Under the pieces are notes generated by a model, which saw only the letters and a list, made by a program, of their open reading frames with translations, had not been told where the DNA came from and did no database searches. Both the position numbers and the translations under genes were made by a program. Shown here piece after piece: positions 32,646 to 42,610 of a stretch of DNA of 64,000 bases (the stretch's first letter is position 1; every line of letters starts with the position of its first letter). This stretch comes from a bacterium (lineage in GTDB: Bacteria > Cyanobacteriota > Vampirovibrionia > Gastranaerophilales > Gastranaerophilaceae). The stretch is from positions 1 through 64,000 of the forward strand of contig JAGBXP010000015.1 of the NCBI GenBank assembly GCA_017629215.1, written 5' to 3'.

Positions 32646-34418
32646 TTATACTTTTTCTTTTATTTCTTTTATTATATTTTGTACAAATTCATCTACATTT
32701 ATTGTGCCAATTTGTCCAACGCCACGTTTGCGTACTGCAACAGAATTTGCTTCGATTTCTTTATCACCGATTACACAAACATAAGGAATTTTTTTATCTT
32801 GTAATGATTCTCTTATTTTGTAATTCATTGATTCAGAACGGTCATCTAATTTTACTCTAATACCTTCTGCACGAAGTTTTTTGTAAACTTCTTCAGCAAA
32901 ATCTGCGTGTTTTTCGTTTGAGATTGGAACAATAGCAACTTGTGTTGGAGCTAACCAAGTTGGGAAAGCACCTGCATAATGTTCAATCAAGATACCATGA
33001 AATCTTTCCATAGAACCAAAGATAACTCTATGAAGCATAATTGGAGTTTTCATAGAACCATCTTTGTCTTGATATTTAATATCAAATCTAGCTGGTAAGT
33101 TGAAATCTAGTTGAATTGTTGCACATTGCCATGTTCTACCTAAAGCGTCTTTAACTTTGAAGTCAATTTTTGGACCATAGAATGCGCCATCACCTTCATT
33201 AATTTCATATTTCATTCCACGTCTGTCCATAGCTTCTTTAAGTCCAGCTTCTGCAATTTCCCAGTTTTTAAGCTCACCAACATAACTTTCTGGACGAGTT
33301 GATAATTCAACTTCAAAATCCATTTTAAATATAGCCATTGTATCAGCTACAAAGTTGATGATTTCGTTAATTTCGTCAACTAATTGTTCTGGTGTACAGA
33401 AAATATGAGCATCATCTTGTGTGAAGCCTTGAACACGAGTAAGACCTGCTAATGCTCCTGATTTTTCTTTTCTATAAACTGTTCCTAATTCAGCCATTCT
33501 TAATGGTAATGAACGGTATGAATATCTGTTTGCTTGATAAATCATAATATGGAAAGGGCAATTCATCGGTTTAACAACAAATTGTTCATCAGATTCTTCA
33601 TCTTTTTGTACAAAGAACATGTTTTCTTTGTAGTGATCCATGTGTCCTGAAATTTCCCATAGCTTAGATTTAGCGATTTGTGGAGTATGAACTGTTACAT
33701 AGCCACGTTTTCTATGTTCGCTTCTCCAGTAGTTTTCGATTTCTTCTCTTACGACTGCTAAGTTCGGATGCCATAAAACTAAGCCACCACCAACTTCTTC
33801 TCTTACTGAGAATAAATCGTGTTGAGTACCAAGTTTTCTATGATCACGTTTAGCAGCTTCTTCTAAGAATGTTAAATAATCTTGTAAATCTTCTTTATTC
33901 CAATATGCAGTTGCATAAATACGTTGAAGCATTTTATTTTTTTCGTTACCTCTCCAGTATGCACCCGCAACTTTTAACAGCTTGATTGCATTTCCTTTGA
34001 TATAAGATGTGTTTGGAATGTGAGGACCTGCACAAAGGTCATTGAATAAAATGTTTCCATCTTTATCTTTAGTTAAATATAAAGTAGGGTTGTCGTTTTT
34101 GTGTTCTTCTAAAAGCTCAGCTTTGTATATTTCGCCTTCAGCTTTGAACTCTGCAATTTTTGCATCAACATCTTCTACTAGATATTTTTCAAAGGTTAGA
34201 TTTTGTTTAATGATTTCTTTCATTTCGTTTTCGATTTTTTCTAAATCTTCTTGTGTGAAAGCATAACCATCTGTAAGGTCAAAATCGTAGTAAAAACCTT
34301 CATCGGTAGCTGGTCCGATAGCTAACTTTGCTTGTGGAAACAGCTTTTGCACAGCCTGTGCCATGATGTGTGAACAAGAGTGTCTTAAAACTCTTAATGT
34401 TTCATTGTTCTTTTCCAT
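32646..34418 (-). CDS. thrS: Threonyl-tRNA synthetase without TGS domain (590 aa)
   Basis: Charges tRNA-Thr. The protein starts directly in the editing domain (RHSCSHIMAQAVQ; CAGPH) and lacks the ~60-residue N-terminal TGS domain of the E. coli enzyme. The class II catalytic core has the zinc ligands in MNCPFH, DDAHIF and MLHRVIFGS, motif 2 LTRVQGFTQDDAH, and a normal anticodon-binding domain from about residue 490 (QVAIVPISNEKHADFA). A 309-base leader precedes it, with a structured region, instead of the usual short gap. The Shine-Dalgarno is weak (GAAAGAAG). Confidence 0.96.
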   Translation of the reverse strand: MEKNNETLRVLRHSCSHIMAQAVQKLFPQAKLAIGPATDEGFYYDFDLTDGYAFTQEDLEKIENEMKEIIKQNLTFEKYLVEDVDAKIAEFKAEGEIYKAELLEEHKNDNPTLYLTKDKDGNILFNDLCAGPHIPNTSYIKGNAIKLLKVAGAYWRGNEKNKMLQRIYATAYWNKEDLQDYLTFLEEAAKRDHRKLGTQHDLFSVREEVGGGLVLWHPNLAVVREEIENYWRSEHRKRGYVTVHTPQIAKSKLWEISGHMDHYKENMFFVQKDEESDEQFVVKPMNCPFHIMIYQANRYSYRSLPLRMAELGTVYRKEKSGALAGLTRVQGFTQDDAHIFCTPEQLVDEINEIINFVADTMAIFKMDFEVELSTRPESYVGELKNWEIAEAGLKEAMDRRGMKYEINEGDGAFYGPKIDFKVKDALGRTWQCATIQLDFNLPARFDIKYQDKDGSMKTPIMLHRVIFGSMERFHGILIEHYAGAFPTWLAPTQVAIVPISNEKHADFAEEVYKKLRAEGIRVKLDDRSESMNYKIRESLQDKKIPYVCVIGDKEIEANSVAVRKRGVGQIGTINVDEFVQNIIKEIKEKV

Positions 34419-34440
34419 TTTTTCTTCTTTCTATCCTTTG

Positions 34441-34619
34441 GGACATAGCCAAGCAATAAAAACATAACTATTGCTATTATTTGCTTCTTTCCACCTGCGT
34501 AATCAAAGATTGTTTCACTTTATTTATTATATACGTTTTGTATCGGTGGTATTGTAGTGTTTACTTTTTTCACATTTGTAATTACAAATTTGATTACGGT
34601 TCACACTGGCTATGTATCC
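34441..34619 (-). promoter_or_regulatory. Candidate structured RNA leader of thrS
   Basis: On the minus strand two nested long-range helices can form: an outer one (34607-34619 with 34441-34451; 8+3 bp around a 2-base bulge) and an inner one (34589-34598 with 34498-34507; 10 perfect bp). A hairpin with AGCAATA/TATTGCT arms (about 34452-34475) lies on the 3' side. The outer 3' arm ends about 20 bases before the ribosome site. A TATAAT (34526-34531) inside could be an alternative promoter. The rest of 34419-34727 is the atpC terminator. Confidence 0.4.
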
Positions 34620-34666
34620 GAGGTGGATCCCTCTAACTAATACATAATCATTTTAGCATGAAGAAA

Positions 34667-34707
34667 AATAATAAAGCAAAGAGCCTATATCTCTTTGCCT
34701 TATTATT
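34667..34707 (-). terminator. Terminator of the atpD-atpC unit
   Basis: Seventeen-base arms (34667-34683 / 34691-34707) with one mismatch and a 7-base loop, followed on the minus strand by a T-rich tail. Confidence 0.75.
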
Positions 34708-34727
34708 GTTTATTTGAAAAACTTTAA

Positions 34728-35120
34728 TTATTTATTAAGTGCAGCTTTGAGCCTTGCAAGTGAACGTGCTAGAGCAGCTTGCGCTCTTTGAGAATCAACT
34801 TTAGTTGAATTATCTAATAGACGGGCTTCAGCGCGAGCTTTGGCATCATTTGCACGTGTAACGTCAATATCACAACTTTCTTCACAGACATCAGTAAGTA
34901 TTGTTGCAACATTATCATTAAGTTGAAAAATACCACCCATTGTTGCGAAATAGCGCAAAGTCTCACCTTGCTTTGCTCTTGTTACGCCAACATCAAGCAC
35001 TGTAGTAATTGGGATGTGGTCATTTAATATACCCATTTGTCCTGTCTTGGTTTGAATAAGTAATTCGTCCACTTCGCCTTCAAATACTATTCTTTCATGT
35101 GTGATTATTTTTAATTGCAT
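34728..35120 (-). CDS. atpC: ATP synthase F1 epsilon subunit (130 aa)
   Basis: Central-stalk subunit of F1. MQLKIITHERIVFEGEVDELLIQTKTGQMGIL and HIPITTVLDVG form the N-terminal beta-sandwich; the C-terminal helices (NDAKARAEARLLD...QAALARSLARLKAAL) are the inhibitory hairpin. ATG 35120 has AAAGG 9 bases upstream and is preferred to 35147. It follows atpD after about 100 bases. The pairing of only beta and epsilon is the cyanobacterial arrangement. Confidence 0.94.
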   Translation of the reverse strand: MQLKIITHERIVFEGEVDELLIQTKTGQMGILNDHIPITTVLDVGVTRAKQGETLRYFATMGGIFQLNDNVATILTDVCEESCDIDVTRANDAKARAEARLLDNSTKVDSQRAQAALARSLARLKAALNK

Positions 35121-35217
35121 ATTTTTTAACCTTTGGGCGGAGCACATTCCGCTTTAGTACTAGATTTTTGTATTTTGCTAAGTGCTCCTTTTGAACAAAC
35201 TACAAAATCTTCAAGCT

Positions 35218-36636
<1,419 letters not shown>

Positions 36637-36651
36637 TTATCTATTGAGAAA

Positions 36652-36680
36652 ATTATACAATAATTTTTATAAGAAGACAA
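36652..36680 (-). promoter_or_regulatory. Promoter of atpD-atpC
   Basis: On the minus strand TTGTCT (36675-36680), 17 bases, TATAAT (36652-36657). Start near 36645, 21 bases before the atpD ATG. Confidence 0.6.
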
Positions 36681-36779
36681 GAAGTCATTAAAATTTACTT
36701 ATATTTATTTATACCAAGGTTTAAATTTATTAATTTTTAATGTTTTTATATTGATAATAAATCTAATATCTTAATAAAT

Positions 36780-38024
36780 TTACATATCTGCAGGACATTT
36801 CCCTTTTTTTAATTGTTCCATTAATGGAAGCAAGAATTGTTCTTCATTTTCGCCTTCTGTTTTGAGTGTGTAATATGCAATCTCTGCAAGTTCTTTACAT
36901 ATTGGTAGAATAGACTTTCCGTTAATTTTTGTACTGACAGCTGAACGTGCAACTTTGTATCTTAATTCTTTTATTTCGTTTGTTGAAAATTTGTTTAAAA
37001 TATTTTCCACTTCTTCTAGTGCCGATTTTGAATACATAATTCCTTTGTATAGAGCAGGAATTGAGTATTCTAATCCATTACCTACGCAATCGTGATTTCG
37101 GATTTCAATAAAATTTCTTAATCGAACTTCTGGGAAATATAGGTTTGAATGTAGTTTCCAATCCTCAATTGTAGGATAATAACCTTCAAAACCTTTTTCC
37201 ATGTATTGTTTGAATGTTAGTTTTCCATTTATGCTATGAGTTTGATTTTCTCTATTTATAAATATCATTGGGGTGTCGAGAAGTTTTTTTACATAATCTT
37301 TAAATCCCATATTATTGAAATCAGTTGCAAATCCACATCTTTCGTTGTCGGTATTTAACCAAGCTAATGCTCTAAATGATTTATATCCAGTATCTACGCC
37401 ACCACGGATTTTGGAGTTAGCAAACATCGCCGTAGTAAATGGTATCATAAGATTAGCTAATCTAAATTTACGCATAGCATCTTCTTCTGAATGGAAATCT
37501 ATGCCAATTTGAATACCTGCAGTTTCTCTCATCATGACATCTGATAAAATACCCCATAGATAGTTTGCCATGAGATGATATCTTTTTTTAGGAATAAGTT
37601 TAATATTTTTATATGTAGTTTTTGGAGAAACTCCCACGTTTAAAAATTTTATATCAAATTCTTCAAGTATTGGATTTAATATATAATCTAGTTCTTCAAT
37701 TCTGTTTTTTAAATCTTTTACAAGTTTTTGTGGTTCTAGGCTAAGTTCAAATTGACAACCTGGTTCTAATGTGATTGTTTCATGTAATTTTTTTAGTCCA
37801 ATAATAGATGTTCCATCAAGAATATAATCCCAATTATCTTTTCTAGCTAATTCTCTTAATAATTCGCACATGCCAAAATCGCCTTCGTAAGGTACTACAT
37901 TTTTGCCGTATGTAGATACTGGAATTCTTTCATATTCCATTCCTATTTTTTGTTCAGTTTTACAGCCTAAGATAAATTCTTCTAGTAGTTGAGAATATTC
38001 TAATCGTTCTTCTGTTTTTAGCAT
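36780..38024 (-). CDS. gshA: Glutamate-cysteine ligase, GCS2/plant type (414 aa)
   Basis: First step of glutathione (or gamma-glutamylcysteine) synthesis. Characteristic segments: QKIGMEYERIPV, the ITLEPGCQFELSLEP substrate strand, FLNVGVSPKT, HLMANYLWGILSDVMMRETAGIQIGIDF, and FIEIRNHDCVGNG. This is the family found in plants, Proteobacteria and Cyanobacteria rather than the E. coli GshA type. AAGGAG precedes ATG 38024. No glutathione synthetase is adjacent. Confidence 0.88.
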   Translation of the reverse strand: MLKTEERLEYSQLLEEFILGCKTEQKIGMEYERIPVSTYGKNVVPYEGDFGMCELLRELARKDNWDYILDGTSIIGLKKLHETITLEPGCQFELSLEPQKLVKDLKNRIEELDYILNPILEEFDIKFLNVGVSPKTTYKNIKLIPKKRYHLMANYLWGILSDVMMRETAGIQIGIDFHSEEDAMRKFRLANLMIPFTTAMFANSKIRGGVDTGYKSFRALAWLNTDNERCGFATDFNNMGFKDYVKKLLDTPMIFINRENQTHSINGKLTFKQYMEKGFEGYYPTIEDWKLHSNLYFPEVRLRNFIEIRNHDCVGNGLEYSIPALYKGIMYSKSALEEVENILNKFSTNEIKELRYKVARSAVSTKINGKSILPICKELAEIAYYTLKTEGENEEQFLLPLMEQLKKGKCPADM

Positions 38025-38207
38025 TATGCACTCCTTATTTAATTATACTTGAAAAAAGTTGTTAGAATATTAAGGCGTTAAGATATTAGTTTTTTTTACA
38101 AAATATATGAACGAAACTAATATAAGGAACTTAATATCTTAATATCTTTTTACAAAGTCTACCTTACTCCATACAAAAACTTTAAACATTTCCCTATTTG
38201 TATTATT

Positions 38208-39056
38208 ATGAATACCATGGTGGACTATTTACAAAGAGCAAAGTTCTTTAGAACAAAAAAAAGATTAGGACAAAATTTTTTAGTAAATCCTGAAGTAATT
38301 GAGGATATATTTGATTATGCACAGATTACAAAAGAGGACACTGTGCTTGAAATCGGCCCAGGAGTTGGTTTTGTTACAGAACAGTTGGTTAAGCATGCAA
38401 AAAAAGTTATAGCAGTGGAGCTTGATGAAGAAGCTATAAAAGAGCTTAGGAAACTAGAAGCTGATAATCTAGAGCTAATTCATAATGATATTCTTAAAAC
38501 TGATATTTCGGAGATTTGCAAGGGTGAACGAATAAAAGTTGTTGCAAATATTCCTTATTATATTACTTCACCAATTATTGCACATTTACTGGGTGAAATT
38601 GATGATTTGACTAATAAAAATCGAGCAGTAATTGATGATATTATTTTGATGGTGCAAGAAGAAGTTGCAAGAAGAGTTGTTGCAACAGAAAAAAGCTCAG
38701 TTAAACAGTATGGACTATTGACAATACTTTCTCAGTTTTGGGCAGATTGTTCAATTATTAGAGTTGTTGGTAGACGCTCTTTTTACCCTGCACCAAAAGT
38801 TAATTCAGCTTTAATTTCTTTAAAAGTTAGAAAAGAACCTTTACTTAAATTAAGCGATTATACTTTCTTTAGAAGGGTTATAAAATCAGCATTTGCTCAA
38901 CGGAGAAAAACTTTAAAAAATTGTCTACTTGGTGGTGGATTTGATAAAGAAAAAGTTACGCAAGCTTTAATCAAAATGAATTTAGATGAGAATATCAGAG
39001 GTGAAAAGCTTTCGATTGAACAATTTGGGGAATTATCTGAATTATTAAAGATTTAA
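38208..39056 (+). CDS. rsmA: 16S rRNA dimethyladenosine transferase RsmA/KsgA (282 aa)
   Basis: Dimethylates two adjacent adenines near the 3' end of 16S rRNA. GQNFLVNPEVI near residue 21, the SAM motif VLEIGPGVGFVTEQL, the ANIPYYITSPIIAHLL catalytic motif IV, and the C-terminal AFAQRRKTLKNCL helix are intact. No Shine-Dalgarno is visible. A TATTAT box at 38201-38206 would give a 4-nt leader to the second in-frame ATG (38217), so MVDYLQRAKFF may be the true start. Confidence 0.94.
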   Translation: MNTMVDYLQRAKFFRTKKRLGQNFLVNPEVIEDIFDYAQITKEDTVLEIGPGVGFVTEQLVKHAKKVIAVELDEEAIKELRKLEADNLELIHNDILKTDISEICKGERIKVVANIPYYITSPIIAHLLGEIDDLTNKNRAVIDDIILMVQEEVARRVVATEKSSVKQYGLLTILSQFWADCSIIRVVGRRSFYPAPKVNSALISLKVRKEPLLKLSDYTFFRRVIKSAFAQRRKTLKNCLLGGGFDKEKVTQALIKMNLDENIRGEKLSIEQFGELSELLKI

Positions 39057-39072
39057 TAGTGAAAAATCAAAA

Positions 39073-39105
39073 AAGAGGATGTCTTTTAAGACATCCTCTT
39101 TTTTT
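39073..39105 (+). terminator. Bidirectional terminator between rsmA and the small-gene pair
   Basis: Stem GAGGATGTCT / AGACATCCTC (39075-39084 / 39089-39098) with A- and T-runs on the two sides. Confidence 0.85.
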
Positions 39106-39112
39106 GTCTATG

Positions 39113-39400
39113 TTAAGCAAAATCCTCTTCATAAAATCTCATAAGATTTGCCAAACGGTGCTGTTTTTCAGCTACTCTTTCGATGTTTTGTTTAATTTCT
39201 TCAAGTTCTTTTAATAATGTATTTAGATCTTTTCGCTGTTTTGTCTCTAAGCTATCCTTTCTGTTTTGTCTACAAACTAAATTTTTGTCAGTTTCTCTGA
39301 CTTCAATAACCTCCTTTTGTTGACTGATAACCGTTTCCAAATCGACTTCTATCCAATTTGGAGAAAAACATTTATTCAAATAATCTTTTTTATTTGTCAT
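39113..39400 (-). CDS. Small coiled-coil protein of unknown function (95 aa)
   Basis: Begins MTNKKDYLNKCFSPNWIEVD; residues about 55-85 (KDLNTLLKELEEIKQNIERVAEKQH) form a clear amphipathic heptad pattern. AAGGG precedes ATG 39400. It follows the 59-residue gene on the same strand after about 50 bases, and both are probably read from the sigma28-type promoter at 39708-39734. I do not recognise the family; the size would suit a flagellar/pilus chaperone or anti-sigma-like partner, but that is only context. Confidence 0.7.
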   Translation of the reverse strand: MTNKKDYLNKCFSPNWIEVDLETVISQQKEVIEVRETDKNLVCRQNRKDSLETKQRKDLNTLLKELEEIKQNIERVAEKQHRLANLMRFYEEDFA

Positions 39401-39453
39401 GATACATATACCCTTATAAATTTTGGCACATTAGAAACTGAAATATTAAAATT

Positions 39454-39633
39454 CTATACAGCTAATTCTTTTTTGAAATTTTTTGCTAGATTTTTAATAA
39501 AATTTTCAAATCCATGGGCTACGTCTTTACATTCAATAAAGTCTTTCTTAGCTTCTTGATACTCCTTGGAATTAAAATTAAATGCTGTCATTTCTGAATA
39601 TTCTACTAACATTTCATGTTCGTCGTAACCCAT
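39454..39633 (-). CDS. Small protein of unknown function (59 aa) under a sigma28-type promoter
   Basis: Starts MGYDEHEMLVEYSEMTAFNF and ends FIKNLAKNFKKELAV. ATG 39633 is chosen because AAGGA lies 8 bases upstream; an in-frame start at 39642 would sit on the ribosome site and the TTG at 39666 has none. Mixed acidic N-terminus and basic helical C-terminus; no membrane span. First gene downstream of the FliA-type promoter, site B. Confidence 0.65.
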   Translation of the reverse strand: MGYDEHEMLVEYSEMTAFNFNSKEYQEAKKDFIECKDVAHGFENFIKNLAKNFKKELAV

Positions 39634-39707
39634 AACTACCATCCTTAAATCAACAACTACTAACAATTTTCGTGTTTTTGCTTCTTCTAATTTATCTTAC
39701 AAGTTAT

Positions 39708-39734
39708 ATATCGGCATTTTTTTGAAAAACTTTA
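39708..39734 (-). promoter_or_regulatory. Sigma28 (FliA-type) promoter, site B
   Basis: On the minus strand TAAAGTTT (39727-39734), exactly 11 bases, GCCGATAT (39708-39715), identical boxes to site A. Start near 39701, about 68 bases before the ATG at 39633. The rest of the 376-base gap 39634-40009 is AT-rich; it must also hold the promoter of the plus-strand gene at 40010, which I cannot place confidently. Confidence 0.75.
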
Positions 39735-40009
39735 GCTTTTTTTGAGTAATTGTTACATAACTTTACAACGACATATCAAAAGGCTTGTAAATATTGAGTT
39801 TAAATTTTTTTTGTATAGTAAATAAATAATTTTTGTTAAAACAATATCTTTTAAAGATTTTACTCTTTGTAAAGTTTTGTAAATGTCAATTTTTCTTGTT
39901 ATTGCTCAGTTTTAGCGAATTGTTCTTTTTTGTATGATAAAAATAGGCAATTTTTTAGAATATGTTGTTTTTCATGTAGTAGATGTAGTAGACCTAAGGA
40001 GGTTGGTAG

Positions 40010-40435
40010 ATGTCAAGTATAAATTATCTAAATTTTTGTGGTACAGAATCTGCAGGATCGGTTGCTAAACGTAAAAATAAATCAGAGCAAACACCACCAA
40101 ATACCAATGTAGCATCAAATTATTATCTAAGAAATGATCTTGAATCTGGCGATAAAGTTTGTTTCAGAGGAAATGATGCGTATGATGGAAAGAAGAAGAA
40201 AAAATCTATTGCTCTTGGCATAGCATCTACTATCCTTTTAGCAGGTGGTGCAATTGTTGGTTTAGGCGTAGCCCATGGTAAAGGACTTCTAAAGGGTAAT
40301 GAAGGTTGGAAAAAGATTTTTAATAACCTTGAAGGAGTTGGTAAAACATGTGAAAAGTGGACAAATACAGCTAAAGACACTGTTGTAGGCTGGTATAATA
40401 AATTTATTGGATTATTTAAAAAGAAAAAGGATTAA
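40010..40435 (+). CDS. Hypothetical single-span membrane protein (141 aa)
   Basis: A polar N-terminus of about 60 residues with VCFRGNDA (residues 50-57, the F-K/R-G type motif), a lysine cluster, one hydrophobic helix at about 66-86 (SIALGIASTILLAGGAIVGLGV), then an amphipathic tail ending in FKKKKD. Very strong Shine-Dalgarno AAGGAGG. It overlaps the 3' end of the convergent gene by 4 bases. Unknown function; a lineage-type protein. Confidence 0.7.
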   Translation: MSSINYLNFCGTESAGSVAKRKNKSEQTPPNTNVASNYYLRNDLESGDKVCFRGNDAYDGKKKKKSIALGIASTILLAGGAIVGLGVAHGKGLLKGNEGWKKIFNNLEGVGKTCEKWTNTAKDTVVGWYNKFIGLFKKKKD

Positions 40436-40701
40436 TTATTCTTTTTTAATCTAAACCAATTAACAAATTTGTTGAAAAGGGTATCTTGTGGGATATCCTT
40501 TTCTGTTATGTCTGAGCCAAAAGGAAAATCTGAATTATCATTTTCATCATTGTATTGGAATAAATCTTCTTGTTCTTCGTCCTTTTTTTCTCTTTTTTCT
40601 TGTCTCATATACATTCCACCACCACCCATTCCACTAGCATCCTTATAAGCAGATTGAGCTTTAAATTGGTTGATATTGTTGCTTCCAAAATTAAAAGACA
40701 T
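40432..40701 (-). CDS. Hypothetical low-complexity protein (89 aa)
   Basis: Begins MSFNFGSNNINQFKAQSAYK, with FKA at residues 13-15, then a GMGGGGMYM glycine stretch, and a highly charged K/E/D-rich middle (EKREKKDEEQEDL), ending in a basic FRLKKNN. Predicted mostly disordered. AAAGGCG precedes ATG. Convergent with the membrane protein at 40010. Function unknown. Confidence 0.65.
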   Translation of the reverse strand: MSFNFGSNNINQFKAQSAYKDASGMGGGGMYMRQEKREKKDEEQEDLFQYNDENDNSDFPFGSDITEKDIPQDTLFNKFVNWFRLKKNN

Positions 40702-40867
40702 TTTTTCGCCTTTAAATTGTACCTTGCATTTATATTATAAATCATTTTTCAAAAATATCTAGTGTATATAATATTTTGCTCTTATAAATAATGAAATGTA
40801 CTAGACAAAAATTTTTGCTTGTTATATTATTGTAAATAATTGTTAATATCTTAATCACGAGGTAAAA

Positions 40868-41110
40868 ATGGATCAAATTATTAAAGTAGCTTGGGATTTA
40901 AACGAAAATACTGATAATCGCTACAGATTAGTATATGAGATTGCAGAATTAGCTAAGAAATTAGTTGATGAAACTCAAATGAAAAGAGCTCGAGACGAGT
41001 TTGGGTTTGATGAAGCTATCCAAGAAAATTCTTATAAGAAAGAAAACCCTGTAGAACACGCAATAATGGTAAAAGCTTCTGAATCTGATAACACTGAGTT
41101 AGTTGGTTAG
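40868..41110 (+). CDS. rpoZ: Probable RNA polymerase omega subunit (80 aa)
   Basis: The pattern DNRYRLVYEIAELAKKL (residues 16-32) and NPVEHAIMVKASESDNTELVG (60-80) matches the cyanobacterial omega subunit, which reads NRYRITVQVANRAKRR ... PVIRAIIEMSDE ... EIIG. Omega helps assemble the core enzyme on beta'. The middle segment is longer and less conserved. Own promoter region (TG-rich -10 near 40833), a GAGG site before ATG, and a terminator follow. Assignment is by resemblance only. Confidence 0.65.
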   Translation: MDQIIKVAWDLNENTDNRYRLVYEIAELAKKLVDETQMKRARDEFGFDEAIQENSYKKENPVEHAIMVKASESDNTELVG

Positions 41111-41128
41111 ATTTAAAAAAGATATTCA

Positions 41129-41160
41129 AAGAGGAGCTTCGCCAAAGCGAAGCTCCTCTT
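41129..41160 (+). terminator. Terminator of the omega-like gene
   Basis: Fourteen-bp stem AAGAGGAGCTTCGC / GCGAAGCTCCTCTT with loop CAAA, followed by TT. Confidence 0.85.
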
Positions 41161-41249
41161 TTGTCCTCAAAAAATAATTTATGTAAAACTTTGTAAAGAA
41201 TTAGGCAATTTTAAGTATTCATAAAACTTAAAAGAAACGGAAGGTCAAT

Positions 41250-41300
41250 ATGATTAATAATAACTGTAAAAAATTAATGAACCTAAGATGGGGGCTATAA
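41250..41300 (+). CDS. Possible 16-codon leader peptide
   Basis: GGAAGG, then ATG at 41250 and a 16-codon frame (MINNNCKKLMNLRWGL) ending at TAA 41298-41300, 2 bases before the ATG of the next gene. The closeness would permit translational coupling. It is short enough to be chance. Confidence 0.3.
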   Translation: MINNNCKKLMNLRWGL

Positions 41301-41302
41301 GT

Positions 41303-42586
41303 ATGGTAACTATAGCTAACATTTTTTCTACACTAGGTAATCCGAATTCTCTTATCCCATTAGCAATTAAAGATACTGTTTCGACTGCAGGTATGACTGC
41401 TGGTTCTTATATTACAGGAAAAGAAGAAGGTCATGATAGATTAATTGATGAAGTTGGCACAGAAATTATTTGGCTCTGTGGCATTCCTTTTTTTAAATGG
41501 TTGTATAATAAAACTGTATTTAAGGCTTTTGATCTTGATTCAAAATTTGATGCAAGAAACCTTAAAGATAAAAGTGTTCTAGCTAAAATTAAAGAATATG
41601 CACAAACAGATGATATTAAAAACAATATTGATAAGATAATAAAAAAAGAAAAAGTTTTTAAAAACACAGCAACGTCTAGATTTTTTATTTCGACAGGTTT
41701 AGCTGTTGTAAGTTATATCGGACTTACTAAGTTCAAACAAAATTATACTGATAATAAAATTAGAAAAAATCTAATAGAAGAATATCAAAATTCACAAATA
41801 AAAAACCTTCCTAAACAAGATATAGAAAAAAGTAACATTCAGCCTTCATTCAAAGGGCTTGGTTCAGTTATAGAAAGTTTAGCATTTAGTCCTGTAAAAA
41901 ATATGTGGGTATTAGATGGATGTATTACTGGAGAAAGATTAAAAGATTCTAGAACAAAACAAGAATTTATTGGTTATGCAATAAAAGAGGCTTCTATATT
42001 GTTTTTTATGTATTATGCAGGTGGGAAAATTCAAGAATTGTTAGAATATTTTGCTGAAAAAAGACATAATATTTCTATTAATCTTGATGCAAGAGTGCTT
42101 GAAGGTGATTTTTTGAAAAATGCTTTTAATGATAAATCTATTGAAAAGAGTCTTGCAGAATTTAAGATGGCTAATACATCTCCTGCTGATTTATATGAAT
42201 TTATACATAAAAATCCTGATAATTTAATCGTTAAAACAGCGAAAATATCTGAAATTATTAAAATGGATAAAGAAACTGGAAAAATTGATGTAAGAAAATA
42301 TATTGACCTTAAAGAGTTTGAGGGAGTTAAAGATAAGATTGAAAAGCTTTATGGACAATATAAAGAAGCTTTAGTAAAAGGTAAGACTTCACAAGAATTT
42401 TTTAGTAAAGTTAAAAAACTTAAAAGAGGCTCTATACTTACTAATATTGGTTCAAGCATCTTAGCTTTAGGTGTGCTTACGCCTGCTATAATGTTAATAA
42501 ATAGAGTTGCATCTGATGATAATCAAGAATTTGAGACTAAAAAAAGAATTAGAGAAGATTTAATTAAAAAAGGTATTATCGTGTAA
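41303..42586 (+). CDS. Lineage-type membrane-associated protein (427 aa)
   Basis: Unrecognised. Hydrophobic stretches occur near residues 8-30, 48-62, 125-140, 225-245 and 395-415, alternating with long charged helices. SFKGLGSVIESLAFSPVKNMW in the middle carries the F-K-G motif. GGGGG lies 8 bases before ATG 41303 and after an earlier ATG at 41288, so the later start is preferred. It may be co-translated with the 16-codon frame just upstream. No enzyme motif is visible. Confidence 0.7.
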   Translation: MVTIANIFSTLGNPNSLIPLAIKDTVSTAGMTAGSYITGKEEGHDRLIDEVGTEIIWLCGIPFFKWLYNKTVFKAFDLDSKFDARNLKDKSVLAKIKEYAQTDDIKNNIDKIIKKEKVFKNTATSRFFISTGLAVVSYIGLTKFKQNYTDNKIRKNLIEEYQNSQIKNLPKQDIEKSNIQPSFKGLGSVIESLAFSPVKNMWVLDGCITGERLKDSRTKQEFIGYAIKEASILFFMYYAGGKIQELLEYFAEKRHNISINLDARVLEGDFLKNAFNDKSIEKSLAEFKMANTSPADLYEFIHKNPDNLIVKTAKISEIIKMDKETGKIDVRKYIDLKEFEGVKDKIEKLYGQYKEALVKGKTSQEFFSKVKKLKRGSILTNIGSSILALGVLTPAIMLINRVASDDNQEFETKKRIREDLIKKGIIV

Positions 42587-42610
42587 ATATTGCTTTGGTA
42601 TAAAAATCAA

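Noticed and set aside
34616-34634. T-box-like GAGGTGGATCCCTC on the plus strand near thrS
   Set aside because: It is on the opposite strand from thrS and no plus-strand gene follows; on the thrS strand it is only a short partial palindrome.
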